Below are positions 15,060-24,183 of a stretch of 64,000 nt of DNA, in pieces. Below the pieces are notes generated by a model. The model had not been told where the DNA came from. It was given only the letters and a program-made list of their open reading frames with translations, and ran no database searches. The translations under genes and the position numbers were made by a program. Positions within the stretch are counted from its first letter, which is position 1. The number at the start of each line of letters is the position of its first letter. Origin of the DNA: Pseudothioclava sp033100795 (GTDB lineage: Bacteria > Pseudomonadota > Alphaproteobacteria > Rhodobacterales > Rhodobacteraceae); NCBI RefSeq assembly GCF_033100795.1, contig NZ_JAWLVI010000002.1, positions 1-64,000 on the forward strand, in the 5' to 3' direction.

Positions 15060-16516
15060 TCGTATTGCTCCCGGTATTTGCGCACAATCACCAGCGCCAG
15101 CACATTCAGGCCAAGGGTGAGCACGAAAAGGGTCAGGCCAAGGGCAAAGGCCACAAGCGTTTCAGGCGCCGCGAAATCGGTGTCGCCGGTCAGCTGGCTG
15201 ACGATTTTCACGGTGATCGTGGTCATCGCCTCGAATGGGTTGAGGTCCATCCGCGCGGCGGCACCTGCGCCCAGAACCACGATCATCGTTTCGCCAATGG
15301 CGCGGGACGCGGCCAGAAGAACAGCCCCCACGATCCCCGGCAGCGCCGCCGGAATCACCACCTGACGGATCGTCTCGGACGAGGTCGCCCCAAGCCCGAA
15401 CGAACCATCGCGCAGCGATTGCGGCACCGCGTTGATAATGTCGTCGGACAGGGATGAAACGAAGGGAATAATCATGATCCCCATCACCAGCCCCGCCGTC
15501 ATCACCGACGAGCCGGACTCTCCCAGCCCCAGCGGCTGCGCAAAATAATCGCGCAGCATCGGCCCCACCGTCACCAGCGCGAACAGGCCGTAAACGATGG
15601 TCGGGATACCCGCCAGAACCTCGATCAGCGGCTTGGCGACCGAGCGGAATTTGGGCGAGGCGTATTCGGACATATAGATCGCGGCAAACAGGCCGATCGG
15701 CACCGCCACCAACAGCGCGATCAGCGAGATATAGAGCGTGCCCCACAAAAGCGGCAGCATCCCCAGATCAGAGTTCCCGCGGAAATTCGGCGACCATGTT
15801 GTGCCAAAGAAGAACTCGGTCCACGAATATTGCTTGAAGAAGTTTGCGGTCTCGAACAGCATCGAGAAGACAATCCCGGCGGTCGTCGCAATCGCGATGA
15901 CCGAACACAAGATCAGCAGCAGTTTCAAACCCTGCTCTACCGAATTACGCGCGCGGAACTCGGGCGAGGTGCGGAGGACCGCATAGCCGAAACCGGCCAG
16001 CGCCAGCAGAACGACAATCCCCGCCATCGTGGTATTGCCGGCAGCCGTTTTATGACGGAACGCCTGCGCAAGCGTCGTGGTTTCCTCGGGGACGTTCGAG
16101 CCGATCGCGATGCCAAGCGCGGTTAGCCGGTCGCGCACGGCGCTCAGACCATCAACCAGCGCATCGGCCTCATCGGCGCGCAGGGTGCCGTTTGCGACCG
16201 CCCGATCAAGCCCTTCGGCCACGCGGCGCACGTCGCTCATCACCAGAGAATGCGACGAGCCTTCGGGGATCATCGCATCGCTCACCATTTCGCCGACCGA
16301 GCGCTCAATCAGAACCGGCCGGAGAAACAGCCAGACGACCATCACGAAAAGCGCGGGCAGCGCGGTGAACATCGCACCGTTCCAGCCGTAATATCCGGGG
16401 AGGGAATGAAGTTTGCGCGGATCGCCTTTGACCAGACGCAGAGCGCGCCTCCGCCCCAGAATATAACCGAGTGCCGCAAGGATCAGCACAACAAGCAAGA
16501 CATTCGCGGCGGTCAT
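15056..16516 (-). CDS. pstC: Phosphate ABC transporter permease PstC (long form)
   Basis: This 486-residue permease is longer than the roughly 320-residue enteric form. The N-terminal part (two membrane helices and a loop, to about residue 200) corresponds to the extra domain of alphaproteobacterial PstC. The permease core carries IYMSEYASPKFRS, GIPTIVYGLFAL and the coupling loop GATSSETIRQVVIPAALPG, then SRAIGETMIVVL. It is 75 bases downstream of pstS; no strong terminator separates them. Confidence 0.93.
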   Translation of the reverse strand: MTAANVLLVVLILAALGYILGRRRALRLVKGDPRKLHSLPGYYGWNGAMFTALPALFVMVVWLFLRPVLIERSVGEMVSDAMIPEGSSHSLVMSDVRRVAEGLDRAVANGTLRADEADALVDGLSAVRDRLTALGIAIGSNVPEETTTLAQAFRHKTAAGNTTMAGIVVLLALAGFGYAVLRTSPEFRARNSVEQGLKLLLILCSVIAIATTAGIVFSMLFETANFFKQYSWTEFFFGTTWSPNFRGNSDLGMLPLLWGTLYISLIALLVAVPIGLFAAIYMSEYASPKFRSVAKPLIEVLAGIPTIVYGLFALVTVGPMLRDYFAQPLGLGESGSSVMTAGLVMGIMIIPFVSSLSDDIINAVPQSLRDGSFGLGATSSETIRQVVIPAALPGIVGAVLLAASRAIGETMIVVLGAGAAARMDLNPFEAMTTITVKIVSQLTGDTDFAAPETLVAFALGLTLFVLTLGLNVLALVIVRKYREQYE

Positions 16517-16591
16517 TTCGGCCTCTCGGGTCGGGAATTCCTGGGAAGAGAAGGGCGGCGCCCGGGATCGGGCACCGCCAGTTTAGTCAGA

Positions 16592-17623
16592 TCAGTTCAT
16601 CACGGCTTCGGCAGCCACGGCGTCCTGGGTCGCGGCCAGTTCCGGATCGGCAACGAGGCCGTAAGCAGCCAGCGGGCCTTCTGCGCCTGCCAGATCGTCC
16701 GAGACGAAGAACTCGGTGTATTCCTTCAGGCCCGGAACAACGCTGATGTGCGCTTTCTTGACGTAGAAGTAGAGCGGACGCGACACGGGGTATTCGCCGG
16801 TAGCGATCGTAGCGGTCGAGGGAACGACGCCCGACATGGTCGCAACGCGCAGCTTGTCGGTGTTGTTTTCGTAGAAGGACAGGCCGAAGACGCCAACCGA
16901 GACCTTGTTCGCATCAAGGCGGGCAAGCGTTTCGGTGTAGTCGCCGTCGATGTCGACCGAGCGGCCATCGGTGCGCAGGTCGACACAGCCCTTGAACACG
17001 GCGTCTTTGTCGTCGGGATGCGCAGCCTTCAGCATCTCCATCGCGCCGGTTGCTTCACAGCCAGCTTCGATAACCTTGGTCTCGAACACTTCGCGGGTGC
17101 CGTGCTTGGTGCCCGGAACGAAGAGCTGGATGTCCTGATCGGGGAGCGAAGCGTTCACTTCCGACCATTTGGTGTAGGGGTTGGCAACGAGTGCACCATC
17201 AACCGGAACCTGAGCGGCAGCGGCCTTGTAAACGTCTTCCGGCGTCAGCACGAATTCGGCGCCGTTCACATCGGAGGCGAACACGATGCCGTCATAGCCG
17301 ATGCGGACTTCCATGATGTCGGTCACGCCGTTTTCGGCACAGGCTTTGACTTCCTTGTCTTTGATCTTGCGCGAAGCGTTCGCGATGTCGATCGTGTTTT
17401 CGCCAACACCTTCGCAGAACTTCTTGAGGCCAGCCGACGAGCCGCCCGATTCAACAACCGGGGTCGGGAAATCGGTGTTTTCGCCGAAGGCTTCGGCAAC
17501 GATGGTTGCGTAGGGCAGAACGGTCGAGGAACCGGCGATCTGGATCTGGTCGCGGGCTGCTGCGGCGGTAGCGGATGCAGCGATGACCGAAAGGATCGAA
17601 ACGGTCAGGTTCAGGGTTTTCAT
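16592..17623 (-). CDS. pstS: Phosphate-binding protein PstS
   Basis: This is the periplasmic high-affinity phosphate receptor, 343 residues. The signal peptide is the first 23 or so residues (hydrophobic, ending TAAAA). The mature protein starts near RDQIQIAGSSTVLPY, a PstS hallmark; VESGGSSAGLKKFCEG and PGTKHGTREVFE contact phosphate in relatives. The ribosome site AAGGAG precedes the ATG. A double PHO box lies 65 bases upstream. It is first in the pst operon. Confidence 0.95.
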   Translation of the reverse strand: MKTLNLTVSILSVIAASATAAAARDQIQIAGSSTVLPYATIVAEAFGENTDFPTPVVESGGSSAGLKKFCEGVGENTIDIANASRKIKDKEVKACAENGVTDIMEVRIGYDGIVFASDVNGAEFVLTPEDVYKAAAAQVPVDGALVANPYTKWSEVNASLPDQDIQLFVPGTKHGTREVFETKVIEAGCEATGAMEMLKAAHPDDKDAVFKGCVDLRTDGRSVDIDGDYTETLARLDANKVSVGVFGLSFYENNTDKLRVATMSGVVPSTATIATGEYPVSRPLYFYVKKAHISVVPGLKEYTEFFVSDDLAGAEGPLAAYGLVADPELAATQDAVAAEAVMN

Positions 17624-17687
17624 AGCTCACTCCTTGGTGTCTTTGGGCCAGTTCGTGCGGCCTTGGGCACCCCTCTAGGGAAGGTTT

Positions 17688-17727
17688 GTGACAGCCATGA
17701 TGCAGAATTGTAAAACCTGTGTGACAC
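17688..17727 (-). promoter_or_regulatory. Double PHO box upstream of pstS
   Basis: On the minus strand four 7-base units start every 11 bases: GTGTCAC (17721-17727), GTTTTAC, CTGCATC and CTGTCAC (17688-17694), with 4-base spacers. Two PhoB dimers would bind side by side at this spacing, and CTGTCAC matches the PHO consensus unit well. The middle two units are degenerate. A -10 element would fall in the following CCCTAGAG. Confidence 0.75.
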
Positions 17728-17849
17728 ATCGTGCCGACAGAGGTTTTTCTGCAAATTATTGGAAATTTCTTCGCGAAAAAGGGCATCTGCCGCTGCGGAC
17801 GGCCTGGACGAGCGCGGAATGTAACACGCCCGCGCCCGACGATTCGTCT

Positions 17850-18707
17850 TTATCGCATCAAAACGACCGGCACCTTGCACGAGCGGATCATCGAAGTCGT
17901 GGTGGAACCGATAATCAGCGCACGCACGCGCGAGTGGCCATAAGCGCCCATGACCAGCAGGTCATAGCCTTCGGATTCAGTCAGCGTGGCAAGCACCTTT
18001 TCGGGTTCCCCCTCGCGCACCAGCGCCACGGCCGCGAACCCGCCCGCAGCAAGCGTCGCTTTTGCCGCCTCCAGCGCGCGGGTGATTTCGGGCGTTTCGC
18101 GCCCTGCAAAGACCAGCGCCACCGACAGCCCCGCAAACAACGGGCTGCGCGCGATATAGTCCACTGCCTTTTGCGACGAGGCACCGCCATCAAAAGCCAC
18201 CAGCACGCGCTCATGCGGGCGGAACGCGCGGTTCGCCACGAACACCGGCTTGTGGCTGGTGCGCACGATCCGTTCAAGGTTCGACCCAAGATGCGCCGAG
18301 GCCATCCCTGCGGCTTCGCCCCGCTTGCCGATCACGATCATATCGCCGGTATCTTCCTTGGCGGTGATCGTTTCGACCAGATCGCCCTGACGCAGACGGG
18401 TTTCCACCTCGATCGCGCCATCGCCCTCGATGATTGCCTTGGCGTCTTCAAGGATCGCACGGCCATGTTCCTGCGCCAGCTTGGCGCGCTGCGCGTCCAG
18501 CTCGCTCAGTTCGGCCAGCAGCCGCGAGCGCGCGCCCAGCTTGATCGCCCCGCTCAGGTCTTGCGCGCCAGCGTCCGCAGCCCGCGCCATCACATGATAG
18601 ACCTTTACCTTGGCCTGCATCCGCGCAGCGATCCACGCCGCATGGTGACACACGCTTTCCGAATAGCCCGACCCGTCTACAAGGGCGATAAGTGTTCCTG
18701 TCGTCAT
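17850..18707 (-). CDS. Universal stress protein with two UspA domains
   Basis: This cytoplasmic stress protein has 285 residues, about twice a single UspA domain. The start at 18707 is set by a GAGGAGGGG site just upstream. Both halves end with the nucleotide-binding G-x2-G-x9-G-S/T pattern: GKRGEAAGMASAHLGSN near residue 150 and GAYGHSRVRALIIGSTT near 265. It lies 10 bases after the SulP transporter gene, so the two form an operon; a stress-linked or regulatory role for the transporter is possible but unproven. Confidence 0.9.
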   Translation of the reverse strand: MTTGTLIALVDGSGYSESVCHHAAWIAARMQAKVKVYHVMARAADAGAQDLSGAIKLGARSRLLAELSELDAQRAKLAQEHGRAILEDAKAIIEGDGAIEVETRLRQGDLVETITAKEDTGDMIVIGKRGEAAGMASAHLGSNLERIVRTSHKPVFVANRAFRPHERVLVAFDGGASSQKAVDYIARSPLFAGLSVALVFAGRETPEITRALEAAKATLAAGGFAAVALVREGEPEKVLATLTESEGYDLLVMGAYGHSRVRALIIGSTTTSMIRSCKVPVVLMR

Positions 18708-18717
18708 GAGCCCCTCC

Positions 18718-20208
18718 TCAGTGACCAAGCATTTCATCCATCGCGCCGGGCTTGTCATGAATGGCAAGCCGGTCGACGATGGTTTCGGAGGCCGCGTTCA
18801 GGCCGATGATCTCGACCTCGGCCCCCTCACGGCGGAACTTGAGCACAGCCATGTCCAGCGCCGCAACGGACGAAATGTCCCAGATATGCGCGCGGCTGAC
18901 GTCAAGCGTGACTTTCTCGGGCGCCTCTTTGAAATCAAACGCCTTCATGAAGTCCTCGGACGAGGCAAAGAACAACTGCCCCTCGACACGATAGGTCCGG
19001 TGCCGCCCGTCCGCGCTGACCTCGGTGGTGACGCGAAAAAACTGCGCGATTTTCCACGCAAAGAAGATGCCCGACAAAAGCACCCCAACCAGCACCCCGA
19101 TCGCAAGGTTATGCGTGTAGACCACAAAGGCCACCGTCGCGAGCATCACAACAGACGACGAGCGCGGGTGGTCGCGCAAATTGCGGATCGACGACCACGA
19201 GAAGGTGCCGACCGACACCATAATCATGATCGACACCAGCGCGGGCATCGGGATTTGCCCGACAATATCGCCCAGAACCACCACCAAGATCAGCAGGAAA
19301 ATCCCCGCAACAAAGGTCGAAAGCCGCCCGCGACCACCCGATTTCACGTTGATCATCGACTGGCCGATCATCGCGCAACCCGCCATGCCGCCAATGAAGC
19401 CGGTGCAGAAATTCGCGATCCCCTGCCCGATACATTCCTGATTGCGGTCAGACGTCGTATCGGTCAGATCGTCCACGATCTGCTGCGTCATCAGGCTTTC
19501 CAAAAGCCCCACCACTGCCACCGCCAGCGAATAGGGGAAGATGATCGCCAAGGTCTCAAGCGTCAGCGGAATGTCGGGCAACAGGAACACCGGCAGCGTA
19601 TCGGGCAGCGCGCCCATATCGCCCACCGTGCGCACATCCCAGCCAAAGACCAGCGTCAACGCAGTCAAAACGACAATTGTCACCAGCGGCGACGGGATCG
19701 CCGTGGTGATGCGCGGAAACAGATAGATAATCGCCAGCCCCGCCGCGACCATCGGATAGGTCAGCATCGGCACGCGCGAGGGGTCAAGCTCGGGCAATTG
19801 CGCCATGAAGATCAGGATCGCCAGCGCATTCACAAAGCCCGTCATCACCGAGCGCGACACAAACCGCATCACATAGCCCAGCTTCAGGAACCCCGCGCCG
19901 ACCTGCAACACGCCCGCCAGAATGGTTGCCGCCAGCAGGTATTGCAGCCCATGATCGCGCACCAGCGTCACCATCAGAACCGCCGTTGCCGCCGTCGCAG
20001 CCGAGATCATCCCCGGTCGCCCGCCTGCAATCGCCGTAATCACCGCAATCGAGAACGAGGCATACAGCCCGATCTTCGGATCGACACCCGCGATGATCGA
20101 AAAGGCAATCGCCTCGGGGATCAGCGCCAGCGCCACGACAAGGCCCGACAGAAGGTCTCCACGGATGTTCAGGAACCACTGACGGCGGTAGGCATCAAGA
20201 GAAATCAT
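18718..20208 (-). CDS. SulP-family inorganic anion transporter with STAS domain
   Basis: This inner-membrane transporter of the SulP/SLC26 family (sulfate, bicarbonate or similar anion) has 496 residues from the ATG at 20208. A TTG at 20232, with AAGGGG before it, would add MANETKLP and is a credible alternative start. It has about 11-12 helices beginning NIRGDLLSGLVVALALIPE, then the family motif GCAMIGQSMINVKSGGRGRLS near residue 280. A C-terminal STAS domain (about 400-496) contains LDVSRAHIWDISSVAALD. The substrate is not decided by the sequence; a BicA-type bicarbonate carrier is one option. Confidence 0.88.
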   Translation of the reverse strand: MISLDAYRRQWFLNIRGDLLSGLVVALALIPEAIAFSIIAGVDPKIGLYASFSIAVITAIAGGRPGMISAATAATAVLMVTLVRDHGLQYLLAATILAGVLQVGAGFLKLGYVMRFVSRSVMTGFVNALAILIFMAQLPELDPSRVPMLTYPMVAAGLAIIYLFPRITTAIPSPLVTIVVLTALTLVFGWDVRTVGDMGALPDTLPVFLLPDIPLTLETLAIIFPYSLAVAVVGLLESLMTQQIVDDLTDTTSDRNQECIGQGIANFCTGFIGGMAGCAMIGQSMINVKSGGRGRLSTFVAGIFLLILVVVLGDIVGQIPMPALVSIMIMVSVGTFSWSSIRNLRDHPRSSSVVMLATVAFVVYTHNLAIGVLVGVLLSGIFFAWKIAQFFRVTTEVSADGRHRTYRVEGQLFFASSEDFMKAFDFKEAPEKVTLDVSRAHIWDISSVAALDMAVLKFRREGAEVEIIGLNAASETIVDRLAIHDKPGAMDEMLGH

Positions 20209-20594
20209 CGGCAGTTTTGTCTCGTTGGCCAAGGGCTGCCCCTTGGTCTTGCAAGATGAGTTTGCATCGGCTGTCCGGTTTTCAGGCGACACACCGCAGG
20301 CGCCGGGACACTGACAATCGGGGCGCCTCATAGCGGGCTTGCCCCGAAATGCCAAGTTGCAATGGCCAGAACCCGTATCCCAGATTTCTCCTTGCGCCCT
20401 TGGCATCGACAATTTACGACAAGTGCATGTCGGTTTTTGACAATTATTGGTCGTGCAGGCCCATGTGCGAGCTACCCGCAACGCGGAAGCTGACACAACA
20501 ACAGGGGCACGGCCCGTCATAAGACCAATGCCAGAGCGCAGAGCAGCACGCGCCCGGCTTCCAATTCACAAGCTGCCCAGACAGGAGTAACCCG
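20209..20594. other. Intergenic region between divergent SulP and betaine-type operons
   Basis: These 386 bases have no convincing gene; the reading frame upstream of the SulP start has no sensible protein content. On the plus strand a TTGACA at 20437-20442 could be a -35 element for the downstream ABC transporter, but the matching -10 is poor. Repeated GACAA-type words (about 20408-20450) might be a regulator site. The region has no tRNA or riboswitch that I can see. Confidence 0.45.
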
Positions 20595-21596
20595 ATGAAG
20601 GCCAATCTTGCCAAATTCCTTGTTACCGCTTCTCTTACCGCCCTTGCCGCACCGGCGTTTGCCGCCGAAGACTGTGGCTCCGTTTCCATTGCCGAAATGA
20701 ACTGGGCCTCGGCCGGCGTTGCCGCTTGGGTCGATAAAATTATCCTTGAGGAAGGCTACGGCTGTGACGTGACGCTGGTCACGGGCGACACCATGCCGAC
20801 CTTCACCTCGATGAACGAAAAGGCCGAACCGGACATGGCGCCCGAACTGTGGGTCAACGCGGTGAAAGTGGCACTTGATGCTGCCGTTGCCGAAGACCGC
20901 CTTGTGACGGCCGCTCCGCTTCTGTCGGACGGCGGCGTCGAGGGCTGGTGGATCCCGAAATACATCGCGGACGCAAACCCCGACATCAAAACCGTCGCGG
21001 ATGCGCTGAAGCACCCCGAGCTGTTCCCCGCCCCCGAAGACCCCTCGCGCGGCGCGGTTCACAACTGCCCGTCCGGCTGGAACTGCCAAATCTCGACCGC
21101 GAACCTTTTCAAGGCCTATGACGCCGAGAGCAAAGGCTTTGATCTGATCGACACCGGATCGGCGGCGGGCCTTGATGGCTCCATCGCCAACGCCTACGAG
21201 CGCAAGCAGGGCTGGCTTGGTTACTACTGGGCGCCGACCGCGATCCTTGGCAAATACGAGATGGTTTCGCTTGATTGGGGCGTGCCGCTCGACAAGGCAA
21301 ACTGGGATAGCTGCACCTCGCAGGCCGATTGCGAAAACCCGGTTCCGAACGCCTATCCGATCTCGGATGTGTTTACCGTCGTCACCAAGGAATTCTCTGA
21401 AAAAGCCGGTGTCGCGATGGGCTATGTGACCACCCGCAAATGGGACAACCAGACTGTCGGCAAGGTGCTGGCATGGATGGATGACAATCAGGGCAACAAC
21501 GAAGACACGGCCTATTACTTCCTCGAGAACTACAAGGACCTCTGGAAGTCCTGGGTCTCCGAGGATGTCGCCGCCAAAGTCGAAGCCGCGCTTTAA
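20595..21596 (+). CDS. Betaine/choline-type ABC transporter substrate-binding protein
   Basis: This 333-residue periplasmic receptor has a signal peptide ending APAFA at residue 23. The mature protein begins AEDCGSVSIAEMNWASAG, as in glycine-betaine/choline receptors of the OpuAC/ProX family. Several Trp and Tyr residues (WVNAV, GWWIPKY, GYYWAP) could form the aromatic box that binds quaternary amines. There are paired cysteines, C27 with a later GYGC, and others. It is followed by a hairpin before the permease gene. The substrate is inferred from family and context. Confidence 0.85.
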   Translation: MKANLAKFLVTASLTALAAPAFAAEDCGSVSIAEMNWASAGVAAWVDKIILEEGYGCDVTLVTGDTMPTFTSMNEKAEPDMAPELWVNAVKVALDAAVAEDRLVTAAPLLSDGGVEGWWIPKYIADANPDIKTVADALKHPELFPAPEDPSRGAVHNCPSGWNCQISTANLFKAYDAESKGFDLIDTGSAAGLDGSIANAYERKQGWLGYYWAPTAILGKYEMVSLDWGVPLDKANWDSCTSQADCENPVPNAYPISDVFTVVTKEFSEKAGVAMGYVTTRKWDNQTVGKVLAWMDDNQGNNEDTAYYFLENYKDLWKSWVSEDVAAKVEAAL

Positions 21597-21610
21597 GGCG
21601 CGTCGCAACA

Positions 21611-21641
21611 AAGGTGCGCAGCCCGTCTGCGCACCTTTTCT
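21611..21641 (+). terminator. Hairpin between the receptor and permease genes (attenuating terminator)
   Basis: Arms AAGGTGCGCAG (21611-21621) and CTGCGCACCTT (21627-21637) are perfectly paired and followed by TTC. In the middle of an operon it would leave the receptor mRNA in excess over permease and ATPase, the usual stoichiometry for such importers. Confidence 0.75.
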
Positions 21642-21664
21642 ATATACTCATCGGAGGAAAAACG

Positions 21665-22573
21665 ATGGCAAGCTGCTGGGGTCTCCCCGAGCTACTTTGC
21701 GAATTCCCCGCCCTTTCGAACGGCACATTGCGCGGAATGCGTAAAGGCATCGATACCGGGTTTCGTGACCTTGTGCGCACTTATTCGGATCTGATCGATA
21801 CCGCCACGGCGCCGCTGCAAATCTTTCTGAACACACTTGAGAAAGCCTTCACCGACGCGCCTTGGCCCGTCATCATGGTGCTTTTGATGGTCATCGTCTG
21901 GTTTGGTGCGCGCAGGTGGCAAACGGTGCTTGGCACCTTCATCGCGCTGTGCATGATCGGCGTTTTCGGGCTGTGGGAAGACACGATGATCACCCTTGCG
22001 ATGGTCACTGTGGCGACCTTCGTAGCCATTATCATCGGCCTGCCGCTTGGTATCCTGATGGCACGCTCGGATCGGTTTCAGGCGTTCCTCACACCGATGC
22101 TTGACGTGATGCAAACACTGCCGTCCTTTGTCTACCTGATCCCCGTTGTGGTGATCTTCGGTATCGGCAAGGTGCCGGGCCTGATTGCGGTGGTCATCTA
22201 TGCGGTGCCGCCGATGATCCGCCTGACCAACCTTGGGATCCGCCTTGTAGACCGCGAGGTGATCGAGGCCGCCGATGCCTTCGGCGCCAACCCGAAACAA
22301 AAACTGTTCGGCGTGCAGCTTCCGCTGTCGCTGCCCACCATCATGACCGGCGTCAACCAGACGATCATGATGTCGCTTTCGATGGTCGTTGTGGCCTCGA
22401 TGGTTGGCGTTGGCGGTTTGGGCAAGAACGTGCTGCAAGCCATCACCAACCAGTATTTCACCGTCGGCTTCCTGAACGGTTTTGCGCTGGTCGCGATTGC
22501 GATCATCTTCGACCGCACCTCGCAAGCCTTTGGCAAACGTCTGCAAAAACATACGGAGGTCGGCCATGACTGA
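21665..22573 (+). CDS. Betaine/choline-type ABC transporter permease
   Basis: This 302-residue inner-membrane subunit resembles ProW. The start at 21665 follows a GGAGG site. After an N-terminal extension with a short amphipathic part come about six helices; the coupling loop is EAADAFGANPKQKLFGVQLP, with the typical TIMTGVNQTIMMSLSMVVVASMVG in two parts after it. It overlaps the ATPase gene by 8 bases. The order receptor-permease-ATPase is the reverse of E. coli proVWX. Confidence 0.9.
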   Translation: MASCWGLPELLCEFPALSNGTLRGMRKGIDTGFRDLVRTYSDLIDTATAPLQIFLNTLEKAFTDAPWPVIMVLLMVIVWFGARRWQTVLGTFIALCMIGVFGLWEDTMITLAMVTVATFVAIIIGLPLGILMARSDRFQAFLTPMLDVMQTLPSFVYLIPVVVIFGIGKVPGLIAVVIYAVPPMIRLTNLGIRLVDREVIEAADAFGANPKQKLFGVQLPLSLPTIMTGVNQTIMMSLSMVVVASMVGVGGLGKNVLQAITNQYFTVGFLNGFALVAIAIIFDRTSQAFGKRLQKHTEVGHD

Positions 22574-23606
22574 GCGTTCCGGCATCCAGATCCGCAATCT
22601 CTACAAAATCTTCGGGAAGAACCCGAAGCGCTATGTCGAGGCGGTCAAGAACGGCATGAGCAAGGAAGAACTGAACGACCGGCACAACCATGTGCTCGGA
22701 CTTCAGGACATCTCGCTCAGCCTCGCGCCCGGCGAGATTTCGGTGATCATGGGGCTTTCGGGGTCCGGCAAATCGACCCTGATCCGCCACATCAACGGCC
22801 TGATCGAACCGACGGCAGGCGAGATCCTTTACGAAGGCCGCAATGTCGTCGAGATGGGCACCGACGAACTGCGCGAATTCCGCCGCACGAAAACCGCGAT
22901 GGTGTTCCAGAAGTTCGCGCTTCTGCCGCACCGGACCGTGCTTGAGAACACCTGCTACGGGCTGGATATTCGCGGCATCCCGCGCAGCGACTCTGAACCC
23001 ATCGCCCGCAAATGGATTGATCGCGTTGGCCTGTCCGGGTTCGAAGAGAACTATCCCAAGCAGCTTTCGGGCGGGATGCAGCAGCGTGTGGGTCTTGCCC
23101 GTGCGCTGGCGAATGACGCCGACATCCTGCTGATGGACGAGGCGTTCTCGGCGCTTGATCCATTGATCCGCATGGATATGCAAAAGGTGCTTCTGGACCT
23201 GCAAGAAGAGCTGCACAAGACAATCATCTTCATCACGCACGATCTGGACGAGGCGCTGCGTCTTGGCGATTCGATTGCGATTTTGCGCGATGGCGCGCTT
23301 GAGCAGGTCGGCTCGGGGCAAGACATCGTTCTGCGGCCGGCGAACGACTATATCGCCGAGTTCGTGCGCGAGGTGAACCGTGGTCGTGTGATCCATGCCG
23401 ACCGGCTGGCTCGTCCGTTGGTTGTCGGAGAAGCCCCCCCCTCGCTGCGCGTTGAGGGACGCAAGTCGCTAGAGCTTGTGGCGCGTAAAATGAGTGAGGC
23501 AAATGCCGACCGCGCGACGGTGATTGACCGTAAAGGGGCCGAGATCGGTGTCATAGACGCCTCGGCCATCCTGACTGCGATGGTCACGCCCGCCGAGGTT
23601 GCCTGA
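22566..23606 (+). CDS. Betaine/choline-type ABC transporter ATP-binding protein
   Basis: This 346-residue ATPase resembles ProV. An N-terminal extension (YKIFGKNPKRYVEAVKNGMS) typical of this type precedes Walker A GLSGSGKST near residue 62. The Q-loop is MVFQKFALLPHRTV, the signature is LSGGMQQRVGLARA and Walker B is ILLMDEAFSALDP. After residue 275 the tail shows only part of a CBS-like repeat (VIDRKGAEIGVIDASAIL). E. coli ProV has two such repeats, which sense osmotic strength, so regulation here may differ. Confidence 0.92.
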   Translation: MTERSGIQIRNLYKIFGKNPKRYVEAVKNGMSKEELNDRHNHVLGLQDISLSLAPGEISVIMGLSGSGKSTLIRHINGLIEPTAGEILYEGRNVVEMGTDELREFRRTKTAMVFQKFALLPHRTVLENTCYGLDIRGIPRSDSEPIARKWIDRVGLSGFEENYPKQLSGGMQQRVGLARALANDADILLMDEAFSALDPLIRMDMQKVLLDLQEELHKTIIFITHDLDEALRLGDSIAILRDGALEQVGSGQDIVLRPANDYIAEFVREVNRGRVIHADRLARPLVVGEAPPSLRVEGRKSLELVARKMSEANADRATVIDRKGAEIGVIDASAILTAMVTPAEVA

Positions 23607-23618
23607 GCCCTGAAATGG

Positions 23619-23648
23619 AAATGCCGGACCCAGTGTCCGGCATTTTCT
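23619..23648 (+). terminator. Terminator after the betaine-type operon
   Basis: Arms AATGCCGGA (23620-23628) and TCCGGCATT (23636-23644) form a stem followed by TTCTTT on the plus strand. It lies between converging genes and may serve both. Confidence 0.8.
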
Positions 23649-23945
23649 TTATGCGGCCTGACCAGCAAGGCGCCTGACGTTATGTGCCGCGCGCTCGCCA
23701 ATCGGCGCAAGGCTGGCGGAAAGCACGCGATGCGGAACCTCTCCGCGTTGCGCCGCATCGAAAGCCGCCTGCATGGCCTCACGCGCCGCAGCAGGCTTTT
23801 CCGAGACCATGCGCCCCATCTCATCGGCATCCATCTGCCAAAGCCCCATCATCCCCGCGACACGCAGGCCAACAACAAGCTGTGCATCCAGGCCGATGCG
23901 GGCAGTTTCAAGCGCGATGCGCGCGGGAGCGTAAAAATCAAACAT
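23649..23945 (-). CDS. Small helical phasin-like protein
   Basis: This 98-residue protein, rich in alanine, is almost entirely helical (ARIALETARIGLDAQLVVGLR and AAAREAMQAAFDAAQRG are clear helices). It has no signal peptide. Short proteins of this pattern are often labelled antifreeze protein in Rhodobacteraceae genomes, a name without support here; the composition fits phasin-like, granule- or surface-associated proteins better. The start at 23945 (MFDFYAPARIAL) gives the conserved-looking core. It is convergent with the betaine-type operon. Confidence 0.55.
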   Translation of the reverse strand: MFDFYAPARIALETARIGLDAQLVVGLRVAGMMGLWQMDADEMGRMVSEKPAAAREAMQAAFDAAQRGEVPHRVLSASLAPIGERAAHNVRRLAGQAA

Positions 23946-24183
23946 GAGGCACGGTTTCCAGACAGAATACAAAAGCGGCGCGATCGACGCCGATACCCCA
24001 TGCTGCACATGCAGCATAAAAAGGAAACCCCGACTTTCAGGTGACCTAAGGGAAGAATGGGTGCGACATTCTGGCAAGCCCGGTCAGAGCGAAACCGCAG
24101 GTTGCAATATGAACACCGCCACTCCGGCAGGCTTGCATCGAGCCCCTTGCTGCGGTCTATGGATCGAAACACCGGAGGATGCC

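Noticed and set aside
18706..20259. 517-residue frame on the plus strand
   Set aside because: It mirrors the SulP transporter gene, whose helices and STAS domain are clear.
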